From DATDTB01 sp035291025 (GTDB lineage: Archaea > Iainarchaeota > Iainarchaeia > JAFGOX01 > DATDTB01), in NCBI GenBank assembly GCA_035291025.1, contig DATDTB010000040.1:1-10630 (forward strand): a stretch of 10,630 bases of DNA, written 5' to 3'. The position numbers and the translations under genes are program-made. Below the pieces are notes generated by a model. That model made no database searches, was not told the origin of the DNA, and saw nothing but the letters and a program-made list of their open reading frames with translations. This document shows, in pieces, positions 1 through 5,127 of the stretch. Position 1 is the first letter of the stretch. Every line of letters begins with the position of its first letter.

Positions 1-72
1 ACCGACAACGGCGATCACTTTGTGGCGCTTCAAAACACTGCAAGTGTCCAGGTTTTCCAAAGAAAGAACCAC
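1..72 (-). CDS. N-terminus of a CoA-binding-type protein (partial, runs off window)
   Basis: An open frame on the minus strand starts at a GTG at 72 and leaves the window. The 24 visible residues contain the segment LKRHKVIAVVG. A charged helix followed by a hydrophobic strand ending in a glycine is how the Rossmann fold of small CoA-binding (YccU-like) proteins begins. It starts 24 bases after the HAD stop in the same direction, so the two are probably co-transcribed. There is no ATG in this frame, and the only nearby ATG (77) opens a 15-codon frame that stops. Family assignment rests on a very short segment and could equally fit another nucleotide-binding Rossmann protein. Confidence 0.45.
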   Translation of the reverse strand, partial: MVLSLENLDTCSVLKRHKVIAVVG

Positions 73-96
73 TCCATTTTCCCAGTGCCCTGCGCT

Positions 97-798
97 CTAC
101 TCCGAAACCACTCTCAAGAGGCTCCGCACGTCCTTTATTACAAAGTCGGGCTTGGCGCGGGACTTGGCCTGCATTGCGGTCTTCTTAGAGGAAAGAAAGC
201 GCGCGCTCCCGTACCCCGCCAAAACAGTCGTCATTCCAAGCCTTTGGGCGGTGGCAATGTCCCTCTGGGGGGAGTCTCCAACCATCACTGCCTCGCGGGG
301 CTTGACTTTGAGCTTTTTCAAGGCCAAAAGGAAGGGCTCCGGCGCGGGTTTTTTCCTTTTCACGTCGTCAAAGGTAACTACAACGTCAAATTCCTGGTGC
401 AACCCCATCGCCGCCAGGCGCAGCCACGCCTGGATCCTTGGCGCGTCCGAAAGAATGGCGAGCTTCAGTCCTTTTGCCTTTAGTTCGCGCAGCGTCGGGG
501 CCACCCCTGGATAGGAGTAAAGCAGGCCGTCCTTGACTCGCCTGTACGCAACTATGCCGGCGGACATTGCCTTGTAGTCAATCCTACCCGTCAATTCCTT
601 GAAGAGGTACTGGAAGATTTTCTGGTGCTCCCACCCGTGCCTGTTGAACAAGTCAAACAACGTGTTCATGGCCTTGGACTTTGAAGCATTCAATCCATTG
701 TCAATCATCGCGTTCACGGCGGCCTCGCACGCGAGCTTCTTCATTTTCACGAAGTCAATCAGCGTGTTGTCCAAGTCGAAAATGACCGCCTTGACCAT
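97..798 (-). CDS. HAD superfamily (subfamily IA) hydrolase, phosphatase-type
   Basis: 233 residues, cytoplasmic. All four HAD motifs are visible: motif I DLDNT (nucleophile D8, acid D10), motif II serine in LAILSDAP (S117), motif III lysine in KKPAPEPF (K150) and motif IV GDSPQRD (D175, D180). The helical insert between D10 and S117 is the C1 cap of subfamily IA, as in phosphoglycolate phosphatases and the TIGR02253-type archaeal hydrolases. The substrate cannot be read from sequence. I start at the ATG at 798, directly before the VKAVIFDLDNT strand. A longer frame to 858 would overlap the MscS gene and add 20 residues that do not fit the fold. It lies 31 bases after mscS, with the CoA-binding-type gene 24 bases downstream. 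Confidence 0.88.
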   Translation of the reverse strand: MVKAVIFDLDNTLIDFVKMKKLACEAAVNAMIDNGLNASKSKAMNTLFDLFNRHGWEHQKIFQYLFKELTGRIDYKAMSAGIVAYRRVKDGLLYSYPGVAPTLRELKAKGLKLAILSDAPRIQAWLRLAAMGLHQEFDVVVTFDDVKRKKPAPEPFLLALKKLKVKPREAVMVGDSPQRDIATAQRLGMTTVLAGYGSARFLSSKKTAMQAKSRAKPDFVIKDVRSLLRVVSE

Positions 799-827
799 TC
801 CAGAAACACCAGCCCTTTGAAAGCATT

Positions 828-835
828 CCTTAAAG
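828..835 (-). promoter_or_regulatory. Possible TATA box for the HAD gene
   Basis: CTTTAAGG on the minus strand lies about 30 bases before the ATG at 798, the usual archaeal TATA-to-start distance for a very short leader. It overlaps the end of the MscS gene, so read-through from mscS is equally possible. Confidence 0.3.
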
Positions 836-1609
836 CAATTGAATCTTTTCCCTGTCAAACAATTCCTTTACGCGGCGCCTCAAGTCAGAAGCAGTGCGGA
901 AAGTGTTCTTGTACTCGTCAACGGTGAACACCAACAAGAGAGTAACCCCGCCGCCCATGACGCTGGAGACCTGCACTTCGAAGGAGCCCTTTTCCTCCAA
1001 CAACACCGACTTGTTCTTTTTTGCCACGTCCAATACGGCTTGCTGCAGGAGCTTGCGCGCCCTTTCAACGTCTGCCTTGAATGGAATTTTTACCTCGAAG
1101 TTGTCCCTCACCGCGGTCTCCTTTGCCTCAAAGTTCACTACGGGGTTGCTCATGAGCATCGTGCTCGGAAACGTCACGAGCTCCTTTTCCCAAGTCAACA
1201 GCTTCGTGCTCATCAAGCCGACGTCGTAAACCCTTCCAACGTAGTTCGCTATCTTGACCGTGTCACCGTACTGGAAGGGCTTTGAGATTACAACGTAAAC
1301 CCCGGCAATCAAGTTGCCCACGAAAGTGGAAGCCGACAAAGTTATCGCTGCAGCCAAGATCGTGGTGCTGAACACCAAGTCGCCGGGTTCCACGCTGAAC
1401 GTCACGAGGATTGCGTAAACTCCGGCGAGGCCGAAGGCGAAACGCATTACTTTGCGGGCCAAGAACAGCTCGGACTTCTTCAGCCTCGTGGAAAACTTCC
1501 TGTGGACAACGGAGTCAAGCACTCGGAAGGCCAGCCATAAAACAAAGAGTTCTGCCAGCAGGAAGCCAAAGCTAACCAAGTCGAACTCGAGGCCGAAAAA
1601 GGAAACCAT
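830..1609 (-). CDS. mscS: MscS-family mechanosensitive channel
   Basis: 259 residues. Three hydrophobic segments (about 8-28, 50-70 and 77-112) are followed by a soluble beta domain. The third has the Gly/Ala-rich pore-helix character of MscS (STTILAAAITLSASTFVG). It is followed by the family signature PFQYGDTVKI (about 112-121) and a FPSTMLMSNPVVNF segment equivalent to the conserved P-N motif of the beta domain. The C-terminus is an alpha/beta domain ending in RRRVKELFDREKI. The protein would form a homoheptameric channel in the cytoplasmic membrane and release solutes on hypo-osmotic shock. Length fits a minimal MscS. A TATA-like TTTAAA about 27 bases before the ATG implies a leaderless mRNA. 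The HAD gene follows after 31 bases, without an obvious functional link. Confidence 0.92.
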   Translation of the reverse strand: MVSFFGLEFDLVSFGFLLAELFVLWLAFRVLDSVVHRKFSTRLKKSELFLARKVMRFAFGLAGVYAILVTFSVEPGDLVFSTTILAAAITLSASTFVGNLIAGVYVVISKPFQYGDTVKIANYVGRVYDVGLMSTKLLTWEKELVTFPSTMLMSNPVVNFEAKETAVRDNFEVKIPFKADVERARKLLQQAVLDVAKKNKSVLLEEKGSFEVQVSSVMGGGVTLLLVFTVDEYKNTFRTASDLRRRVKELFDREKIQLL

Positions 1610-1632
1610 TCAATCCAGGAAGCAGGCAAAAG

Positions 1633-1641
1633 ATTTAAACA
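1633..1641 (-). promoter_or_regulatory. TATA box of mscS (leaderless)
   Basis: GTTTAAATC on the minus strand, centred about 27 bases before the mscS ATG at 1609. The core is nearly symmetrical and on the plus strand is preceded by GCAAAAG, so plus-strand initiation cannot be excluded. Confidence 0.5.
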
Positions 1642-1659
1642 ATGCCGCTGCAGCGCAGT

Positions 1660-1679
1660 TTTTGCCTCGGAATGCAAAA
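1660..1679 (-). terminator. Possible hairpin terminator after the zinc-binding gene
   Basis: TTTTGC and GCAAAA form a 6-bp stem around an 8-base loop, starting 6 bases past the stop at 1686. The stem carries its own T-run but no long U-tract follows, so this is weak. Confidence 0.25.
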
Positions 1680-1685
1680 GGCGAA

Positions 1686-1889
1686 CTAGCCTGGAACGCA
1701 GTTCCCGCAAGTCTTGGCCTTCAAGTGCTTCCCGGTCCAAGCGCTGCACTCAGCGCACTGCGTCCTCTTTTCGAAGGGCTGAGCGTGCTTCTCGCACCAA
1801 GGGCTCCCGCAGGCAATCGTGCCGGCGTTGAACTGTTCCCTGCTCACTACCCCGTTGCAAGAACCCGTGCACGCGTAAACGATTGCCAT
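1686..1889 (-). CDS. Small Cys-rich zinc-binding protein (67 aa), unknown role
   Basis: 67 residues with Cys at 7, 11, 27, 32, 45, 48, 61 and 64 and His at 35 and 55. The pattern is CTGSC ... CGSPWC ... H ... CAEC ... CGNC, enough for two zinc sites. A bare zinc-ribbon fold is the likeliest structure. No membrane segment or catalytic motif is visible, so a nucleic-acid-binding or protein-protein role is possible but not shown. I start at the ATG at 1889 because the cysteine pattern begins at once. The frame stays open to 1985, but that extension is unlike the rest. It stands alone between the mscS promoter and the divergent vapBC promoter. The function of this family is not known to me. Confidence 0.7.
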   Translation of the reverse strand: MAIVYACTGSCNGVVSREQFNAGTIACGSPWCEKHAQPFEKRTQCAECSAWTGKHLKAKTCGNCVPG

Positions 1890-1910
1890 CCCATTTACAA
1901 CTGCAAAAGG

Positions 1911-1921
1911 CGTAAAAACCA
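1911..1921 (-). promoter_or_regulatory. Weak TATA-like element for the zinc-binding gene
   Basis: GGTTTTTACGC on the minus strand lies 22-32 bases before the ATG at 1889, fitting a leaderless transcript. An alternative CTTTAAGTTTTA (about 1952-1963) would leave a leader of roughly 40 bases. The leaderless choice puts GCAGTTGTAAATG between promoter and start. Confidence 0.25.
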
Positions 1922-1994
1922 AGCGAAAGCGGGGCTGGAAGGTTCTGGCAATAAAACTTAAAGCTGTTTCACTGGCAAGGTGCAACCAACAGTG

Positions 1995-2005
1995 TTTTTA
2001 TACTA
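1995..2005 (+). promoter_or_regulatory. TATA box of the vapBC-type operon
   Basis: TTTTTATACTA is followed about 25 bases later by the likely start of transcription, then by AAGGTG (2025-2030), a Shine-Dalgarno site five bases before the antitoxin ATG at 2036. Confidence 0.6.
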
Positions 2006-2035
2006 TAGAGGCAAGTGTAATAGTAAGGTGTTGAA

Positions 2036-2218
2036 ATGGCAAACGAACTTGTTTTGAAGAGAATAGAGGAAATGGAGCAAGAGTTGAGGGGGCTGAAGAA
2101 AAAAGTCTCAGGCAAAGTCAAGCCAGCGAGACTCAAAGGGCTGCTCAAAGGAGTAAAGTTCAACGAAAAAGACTTCGAGGAAGCCAAAAAGTCCTGGTTT
2201 AAACGCTCCCACGCGTGA
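2036..2218 (+). CDS. VapB-type antitoxin, 60 aa
   Basis: 60 residues directly upstream of a PIN toxin. The first half is a charged helix (VLKRIEEMEQELRGLKKKVSG) suited to dimerisation. The second half, ARLKGLLKGVKFNEKDFEEAKKSWF, has the look of the toxin-wrapping tail of many archaeal VapB proteins: a short basic stretch, a G-V turn, then an acidic DFEEAKKS helix with a bulky aromatic to plug the PIN active site. It would hold VapC inactive and probably repress the shared promoter. The start is set by AAGGTG five bases upstream. The PIN gene starts 7 bases after its stop. No classical AbrB or ribbon-helix-helix N-terminus is evident. Confidence 0.75.
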   Translation: MANELVLKRIEEMEQELRGLKKKVSGKVKPARLKGLLKGVKFNEKDFEEAKKSWFKRSHA

Positions 2219-2225
2219 ATAGTAA

Positions 2226-2612
2226 ATGTACGCCGCTGACACGCATTCTTTCTTGTGGTATTTAACTCAAGACAATAGACTTGGAGTTCGTGCAAGAAAA
2301 GCATTTGAGGAATGCGATAACGCGAGAGAAGTCATTGTAATTCCTTCAATTGTGCTAATTGAGTCCTTGTTTTTGTGCGAAAAATACAAGGTCAACTTAA
2401 AGTTTGAGGAAGTCTTACTAAAACTAAGCCTGTCACCCAATTACACCATTCACCCGCTAAACGAGGAAGTAATTCTTGAATGCGCCAAGCTAAAGCTACC
2501 CGATCCACACGACAGAATAATAGCAGCAACTGCACTACTGCTGGGTGTTCCACTAATCACAAGGGATGAAAAAATAAGGGAAACAAAAGGAATTGACACT
2601 ATTTGGGATTAA
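2226..2612 (+). CDS. vapC: VapC-type PIN-domain ribonuclease toxin
   Basis: 128 residues, the normal length for a single PIN domain. The metal-binding acidic residues are D5 in AADTHSFLWYL, E46 in SIVLIE, D96 in PDPHDRIIAATA and D114 in LITRDEKI, which are the classic PIN positions. The DTHSFLWYL start and PHDRIIAAT...GVPLITRDE run are typical of the subgroup called type II toxin-antitoxin PIN proteins. These are Mg-dependent RNases that cleave tRNA or rRNA when freed from antitoxin. The operon partner is the 60-residue protein upstream. Base composition is lower in GC than in the mscS and redox genes, in keeping with an acquired module. Confidence 0.92.
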   Translation: MYAADTHSFLWYLTQDNRLGVRARKAFEECDNAREVIVIPSIVLIESLFLCEKYKVNLKFEEVLLKLSLSPNYTIHPLNEEVILECAKLKLPDPHDRIIAATALLLGVPLITRDEKIRETKGIDTIWD

Positions 2613-2614
2613 GC

Positions 2615-2740
2615 ATGAAAACATTTGAAAAGGAAGGCAGCGAAAAGCAACTAGAAAGCTTAATTTTGTACCTGGCTTCTGAAGGCGTTCTCAAAAAGGA
2701 CTGGGACAACAAATACGACAAGCAGTGGGATGTCGTTTAA
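2615..2740 (+). CDS. 41-aa ORF tailing vapC, possible antitoxin remnant
   Basis: The ATG lies two bases after the vapC stop, an arrangement that allows translational coupling. The 41 residues end in VLKKDWDNKYDKQWDVV. An acidic/aromatic tail of the type KDWDN-x-x-D-x-x-W is common at the C-terminus of small archaeal and bacterial antitoxins that accompany PIN toxins. It may be a second short antitoxin or the surviving end of one whose DNA-binding half was lost. No recognisable domain precedes the tail. Confidence 0.4.
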   Translation: MKTFEKEGSEKQLESLILYLASEGVLKKDWDNKYDKQWDVV

Positions 2741-2753
2741 GGAAATTGTAGTG

Positions 2754-2876
2754 TCACTTCAAGTGTTTAGCGTGCCTTCCAAGCGCTTTTCTGGCGCTTA
2801 ACATTTTTCTTTTCCCTCGCTTTACTTGCTCGTCAATTTTGTCCAGCTTGCGGCTGATCCTTTCTTCTTTTAGTTG
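2754..2876 (-). pseudogene. Open-frame remnant, basic helix, no usable start
   Basis: Forty codons are open between a TAG (2877-2879) and a TGA (2754-2756). They encode a highly basic, helix-prone stretch including SRKLDKIDEQVKRGKRKMLS. The only ATG lies late, which would leave 16 residues. It looks like the C-terminal end of a small charged protein whose front was lost, close to the left boundary of the AT-rich islet. Chance coding is possible. Confidence 0.25.
2781..2799 (+). terminator. Hairpin after the vapBC tail, possible terminator
   Basis: AAGCGC and GCGCTT form a 6-bp stem with a 7-base loop, followed by AACATTTTTCTTTT. It lies 40 bases past the end of the last plus-strand ORF of the toxin-antitoxin operon. 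Confidence 0.4.
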
Positions 2877-2925
2877 CTATGCTCTCATGAAAAACCTCAA
2901 AATTAGGAGTTGCACTTTTGGTGTA

Positions 2926-2937
2926 AAGCGGGGCCTG
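2926..2937. repeat. Direct repeat of the tRNA-Cys 3' end (candidate att site, left)
   Basis: AAGCGGGGCCTG is identical to 5128-5139, which covers the last bases of the tRNA-Cys gene. Extending both copies to 21 bases leaves 17 matches. The copy marks the point where the AT-richer sequence begins. Confidence 0.5.
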
Positions 2938-2974
2938 TGTGTTCATGGAAAGTGGAAATCCTCACCTTTCTTTG

Positions 2975-2996
2975 AAAAGAGGAAAGTTACTCTTTT
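2975..2996 (-). terminator. Hairpin after the caspase-like operon, possible terminator
   Basis: On the minus strand AAAAGAG and CTCTTTT pair over an 8-base loop, about 40 bases past the stop at 3037, with the T-run inside the 3' arm. Confidence 0.35.
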
Positions 2997-3036
2997 AAAT
3001 CATCACTTAAAGGACCGAAAACTGTTTGATGGAACG

Positions 3037-3678
3037 TTAAATGGTTGCTTCTTGGTCTCCGCAAGAGACAAAAATTTCCCCGTTGGTCCAGAGAAAGGTT
3101 GCTATCCCAACGTTGGGGTTGCTGCTGCTATACAAGAAATTGATGTTTTTTTCAAGCAACTCTTGTTTTTTCTTTCTTGCATCCTTAACAGAGTTTCCTT
3201 TTAGTAAAGCCTTCACAAATAATTGTGCCGGTTCCAGAAAAAGCCGCGCGGTATCGTCTTGGAGCGGCCTGCTAACTTTTTCAGGCTCATAGAAGAAAAT
3301 AAAAGGCTCAGCATAGCCATTGTAACTTTTTGCGCCCGCTTCAACACTTTTCGGACCTAAATTCTTACCTGAACTACAAGCTATGGCGTAGACTATTTTT
3401 GACTTTAATAGTTTTTCGTTTTTCCCCGCTACAATGAGTGGCTCACGGTCATGTCCAGTAACGGTGTTTTCATCACCGTGACCAGTGAAAACAACTAAAT
3501 CAGGGTGCATTTTAGCCAAGATTTTCTCAGTATCTTCGCGCTTAACTTTTTTGCCGCGTAATTCTATTACTTTTAATCCATTCTCTTCAGCCGTTTTGGT
3601 TGTCTCCCCGATCCATTGCGCCAAATAATGGGTGGCATCATCATGGTTAGGGCGAGTTAAGAAGTAAGTTCTAGGCAT
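3037..3678 (-). CDS. Caspase/CHAT-like cysteine protease family protein
   Basis: 213 residues, no signal peptide or membrane segment. The clan CD dyad is visible: a strand ending in LVVFTGHGDEN (H67), then about 33 residues later IVYAIACSSG (C101), each following a hydrophobic strand as in caspases, gingipains and CHAT domains. After the cysteine comes GAKSYNGYAEPFIFFY, the GA-x-x-[FY]-x-GY strand seen in CHAT proteins. The rest is a helical C-terminal part (about 136-190). Proteins of this build are known to me only as uncharacterised stand-alone members. The substrate is unknown. The ATG at 3678 overlaps the end of the upstream 70-residue gene by 8 bases, so the two are translationally coupled. 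Whether the partners are inhibitors, substrates or sensors is not visible. Confidence 0.72.
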   Translation of the reverse strand: MPRTYFLTRPNHDDATHYLAQWIGETTKTAEENGLKVIELRGKKVKREDTEKILAKMHPDLVVFTGHGDENTVTGHDREPLIVAGKNEKLLKSKIVYAIACSSGKNLGPKSVEAGAKSYNGYAEPFIFFYEPEKVSRPLQDDTARLFLEPAQLFVKALLKGNSVKDARKKKQELLEKNINFLYSSSNPNVGIATFLWTNGEIFVSCGDQEATI

Positions 3679-3883
3679 ATATTTTTCCGGTCTTGATTGA
3701 CTGCAAAAAGTGCATTTGTATTTCTATAATTCTTTGCCCAATTTCGTCTTCGTCTTTGACGTGTTCAATTAGTTGTTCTTTACTAAGACCTTCCATGGAA
3801 CCTATTGACATCTTTATACTTGGCGGGAGGGCTTGCAATCGGAAGATAACAAGGTCTTTTACTTCTTTGGAGACATTGCTCAT
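3671..3883 (-). CDS. Small protein of the caspase-like operon (70 aa), unknown function
   Basis: 70 residues, mostly helical and acidic, with LPPSIKMSIGSMEGLSKEQ followed by LIEHVKDEDEIGQRIIEIQ. The IEHV...DEIG...IIE.Q pattern looks conserved rather than random, and I have an impression of similar small proteins in archaea, but I cannot name the family. No Cys/His cluster, membrane segment or DNA-binding motif stands out. It overlaps the upstream gene by four bases (ATGA) and the protease gene downstream by eight, so it is made together with both. The operon position of a small partner in front of a toxic enzyme suggests an antitoxin, inhibitor or adaptor role, which is inference. Confidence 0.65.
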   Translation of the reverse strand: MSNVSKEVKDLVIFRLQALPPSIKMSIGSMEGLSKEQLIEHVKDEDEIGQRIIEIQMHFLQSIKTGKIYA

Positions 3884-4065
3884 ATTATTTTCAACCCCTC
3901 TAAATTTTTTAGAATCTGCAGTCCCTTTGGTGTATTATTTGAAACCTCTACAAATGCAACATTCCAAGTTATGGGTTCATTGTCCAAAACTACTATTATT
4001 TCTTTCCTTAACCCTAGCGGTAAATTGGCGTAAATGTTTAAAAACCGGGTTTTCAAGTCTTCCAT
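3880..4065 (-). CDS. First small protein of the caspase-like operon (61 aa), unknown function
   Basis: 61 residues, starting at the ATG at 4065. The sequence alternates helix and strand: LKTRFLNIYANLPLGLRKEI, a strand IIVVLDNEPITWNVAFVEV, then a helix ending in LEGLKII. The N-P-LR-EI-VV-D-x-x-P-x-TWN-A pattern gives the feel of a compact conserved domain, possibly an antitoxin-like fold, but I do not recognise it with a name. It leads a three-gene operon with overlaps of four and eight bases. The strong TATA element about 28 bases before the ATG gives a leaderless mRNA, so this gene would be the first and probably the best translated product of the operon. Confidence 0.65.
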   Translation of the reverse strand: MEDLKTRFLNIYANLPLGLRKEIIVVLDNEPITWNVAFVEVSNNTPKGLQILKNLEGLKII

Positions 4066-4087
4066 GCTATCTTCACATACGGCTTGA

Positions 4088-4096
4088 CTTTAAAAT
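4088..4096 (-). promoter_or_regulatory. TATA box of the caspase-like operon (leaderless)
   Basis: ATTTTAAAG on the minus strand, preceded by the BRE-like AACAAAAG, about 28 bases before the ATG at 4065. Confidence 0.6.
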
Positions 4097-4234
4097 CTTT
4101 TGTTTTAGCCGATTCAAACTGTTTCCGCGGTTGGCAACTAAGCATGGTTAGAAGTGGCTCTTTCGGGCCAACTTGATATTGAAAAGGGAAAACTTTCTCC
4201 TGATTTTAATATGAGACAAAAAAGCGCCTAAAAG

Positions 4235-4274
4235 CCCAGTGTTACCCAAGGACAAGCCTTGAAGCAAGACTGGG
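4235..4274 (-). ncRNA. Possible small structured RNA, nested hairpin
   Basis: In the 324-base gap between the divergent operons, CCCAGT (4235-4240) pairs with ACTGGG (4269-4274) and, nested inside, CAAGG (4247-4251) with CCTTG (4257-4261). On the minus strand a TTTAAATA box at 4306-4313 would start a transcript near 4283, just before the structure. A T-rich run (CTTTTAGGCGCTTTTTTG) follows it and could end the RNA near 4220. Promoter, fold and T-run line up, but no known RNA family is recognised and there is no covariation evidence. The rest of the gap (4097-4234 and 4314-4349) shows no convincing gene. Confidence 0.3.
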
Positions 4275-4305
4275 GAACATATTACTATTACTACAATTCA
4301 TTGGC

Positions 4306-4313
4306 TATTTAAA
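4306..4313 (-). promoter_or_regulatory. TATA-like box upstream of the possible small RNA
   Basis: TTTAAATA on the minus strand, about 26 bases before a predicted start near 4283. The element is nearly symmetrical (CTATTTAAAC on plus), so it could also face the HNH gene. Confidence 0.35.
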
Positions 4314-4349
4314 CATTGCCTCTCGGTTGGGTTCGCTAATCTCGCCACC

Positions 4350-4358
4350 GTTTATTAA
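4350..4358 (+). promoter_or_regulatory. TATA-like box of the membrane HNH gene
   Basis: GTTTATTAA lies about 36 bases before the ATG at 4390, giving a start near 4380 and a leader of about 10 bases without a clear Shine-Dalgarno site. Confidence 0.4.
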
Positions 4359-4389
4359 CAGTTACATACAGTGTTCTAAAATAGCTTGA

Positions 4390-4941
4390 ATGACACTATA
4401 CTGGTACACAATGAGTGACTTTTTTGACAAAGTAACCAACATTGAGTGGGACAATGGGAAGCTACTCTTCTTATTTTTGTTACTTTCTCTTAGCTGGGTT
4501 TCACTGTTAATCTTGCCTTGTAGACCCGCCTCGCAGGTAACAGTAGATAATATAACAGACACTGACTTGTTGTGTTCGGTTTTAGGCGTCCCAAAGGCAG
4601 CTGCGGTTTTTATAGCTTCAAATCTTGTCTTTGTTTTAATCTTAATTGGGATTGGTGTGAGTGCAAATTATTTGTTTAACCCGTCAAAGTACCAAAGCCT
4701 GTTAAAAACGGATTTTTCGCCTACAAAGCCAGAAACTGGGGTTAGAAGAGAGGGAATTCCAGACAACGTTAAAATGTTTGTTTGGAACAGAGACGGCGGG
4801 CGCTGTGTTAAGTGTGGTGGCAACCTGAAACTTGAATACGACCACATTATACCGTTGTCCCTCGGTGGAAGCAACACTGTTCGGAATATTCAACTACTTT
4901 GTGAAAATTGTAACCGCTCAAAAGGAGCTTCATTAACTTAA
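4390..4941 (+). CDS. Membrane-anchored HNH endonuclease
   Basis: 183 residues. Two membrane helices (about 25-43 and 69-94) enclose a short loop. A linker rich in Pro and basic residues then leads to a C-terminal HNH domain (about 122-183). The nuclease part shows CVKC (139, 142) and CENC (171, 174) for structural zinc, and DHIIPLSLGG (D151, H152), N166 and N175 for the His-Me finger that binds Mg and cuts DNA. The third catalytic position is Asn, as in many CxxCNxxKG members. The positive-inside rule puts both termini in the cytoplasm, so the nuclease faces the chromosome side. Membrane tethering is unusual for HNH enzymes and is seen in some defence effectors. ATG at 4411 (residue 8) is an alternative start. 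Its stop overlaps the convergent 47-residue gene by three bases. Confidence 0.82.
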   Translation: MTLYWYTMSDFFDKVTNIEWDNGKLLFLFLLLSLSWVSLLILPCRPASQVTVDNITDTDLLCSVLGVPKAAAVFIASNLVFVLILIGIGVSANYLFNPSKYQSLLKTDFSPTKPETGVRREGIPDNVKMFVWNRDGGRCVKCGGNLKLEYDHIIPLSLGGSNTVRNIQLLCENCNRSKGASLT

Positions 4942-5081
4942 CTTTTATTTTTTGGTTTTCTCTTAAGAGAAAGTGGTTCGCGATTCTCAAAACTTTCTTT
5001 AGTCATATTAACCCAAGCAGTGCCAGCTGTATACGTTGTTCCGCCTTTTTTCCTTCGTGTGTGCTGTATTTGTTGAGTCAT
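4938..5081 (-). CDS. Small basic protein (47 aa) next to tRNA-Cys, unknown
   Basis: 47 residues with a strong ribosome binding site: GGAGGT (5087-5092) five bases before the ATG. The protein is strongly basic (TRRKKGG near the N-terminus, KRKPKNKS at the end) around a central TYTAGTAWVNMTKESF. Such charge suggests nucleic-acid binding, but I see no known fold. It begins 47 bases after the tRNA-Cys 3' end on the same strand with no clear TATA box of its own, so it may be transcribed through the tRNA gene. It is the islet gene nearest the candidate attachment site, where small excision or regulatory proteins are often found. A 16-base palindrome TTTCTCTTAAGAGAAA (4957-4972) lies within its coding end. 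Confidence 0.6.
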   Translation of the reverse strand: MTQQIQHTRRKKGGTTYTAGTAWVNMTKESFENREPLSLKRKPKNKS

Positions 5082-5127
5082 AGAAGACCTCCTTTAAACC
5101 ATTACTACGTGTTTTACTTTGCTTCGT

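Noticed and set aside
20..514. Long plus-strand open frames across the HAD gene
   Set aside because: They mirror the minus-strand HAD gene, which has all catalytic motifs. The translations show no domain and no ribosome binding site.
1452..1961. Plus-strand frame of 169 codons over mscS start and the zinc-binding gene
   Set aside because: It crosses the mscS promoter and the Cys-rich gene, and its translation is low-complexity Ala/Arg/Lys without a fold.
2839..3204. Plus-strand frame of 121 codons into the caspase-like gene
   Set aside because: It is antisense to the end of a better-supported gene and spans the candidate att repeat and a hairpin, with no promoter or ribosome site.
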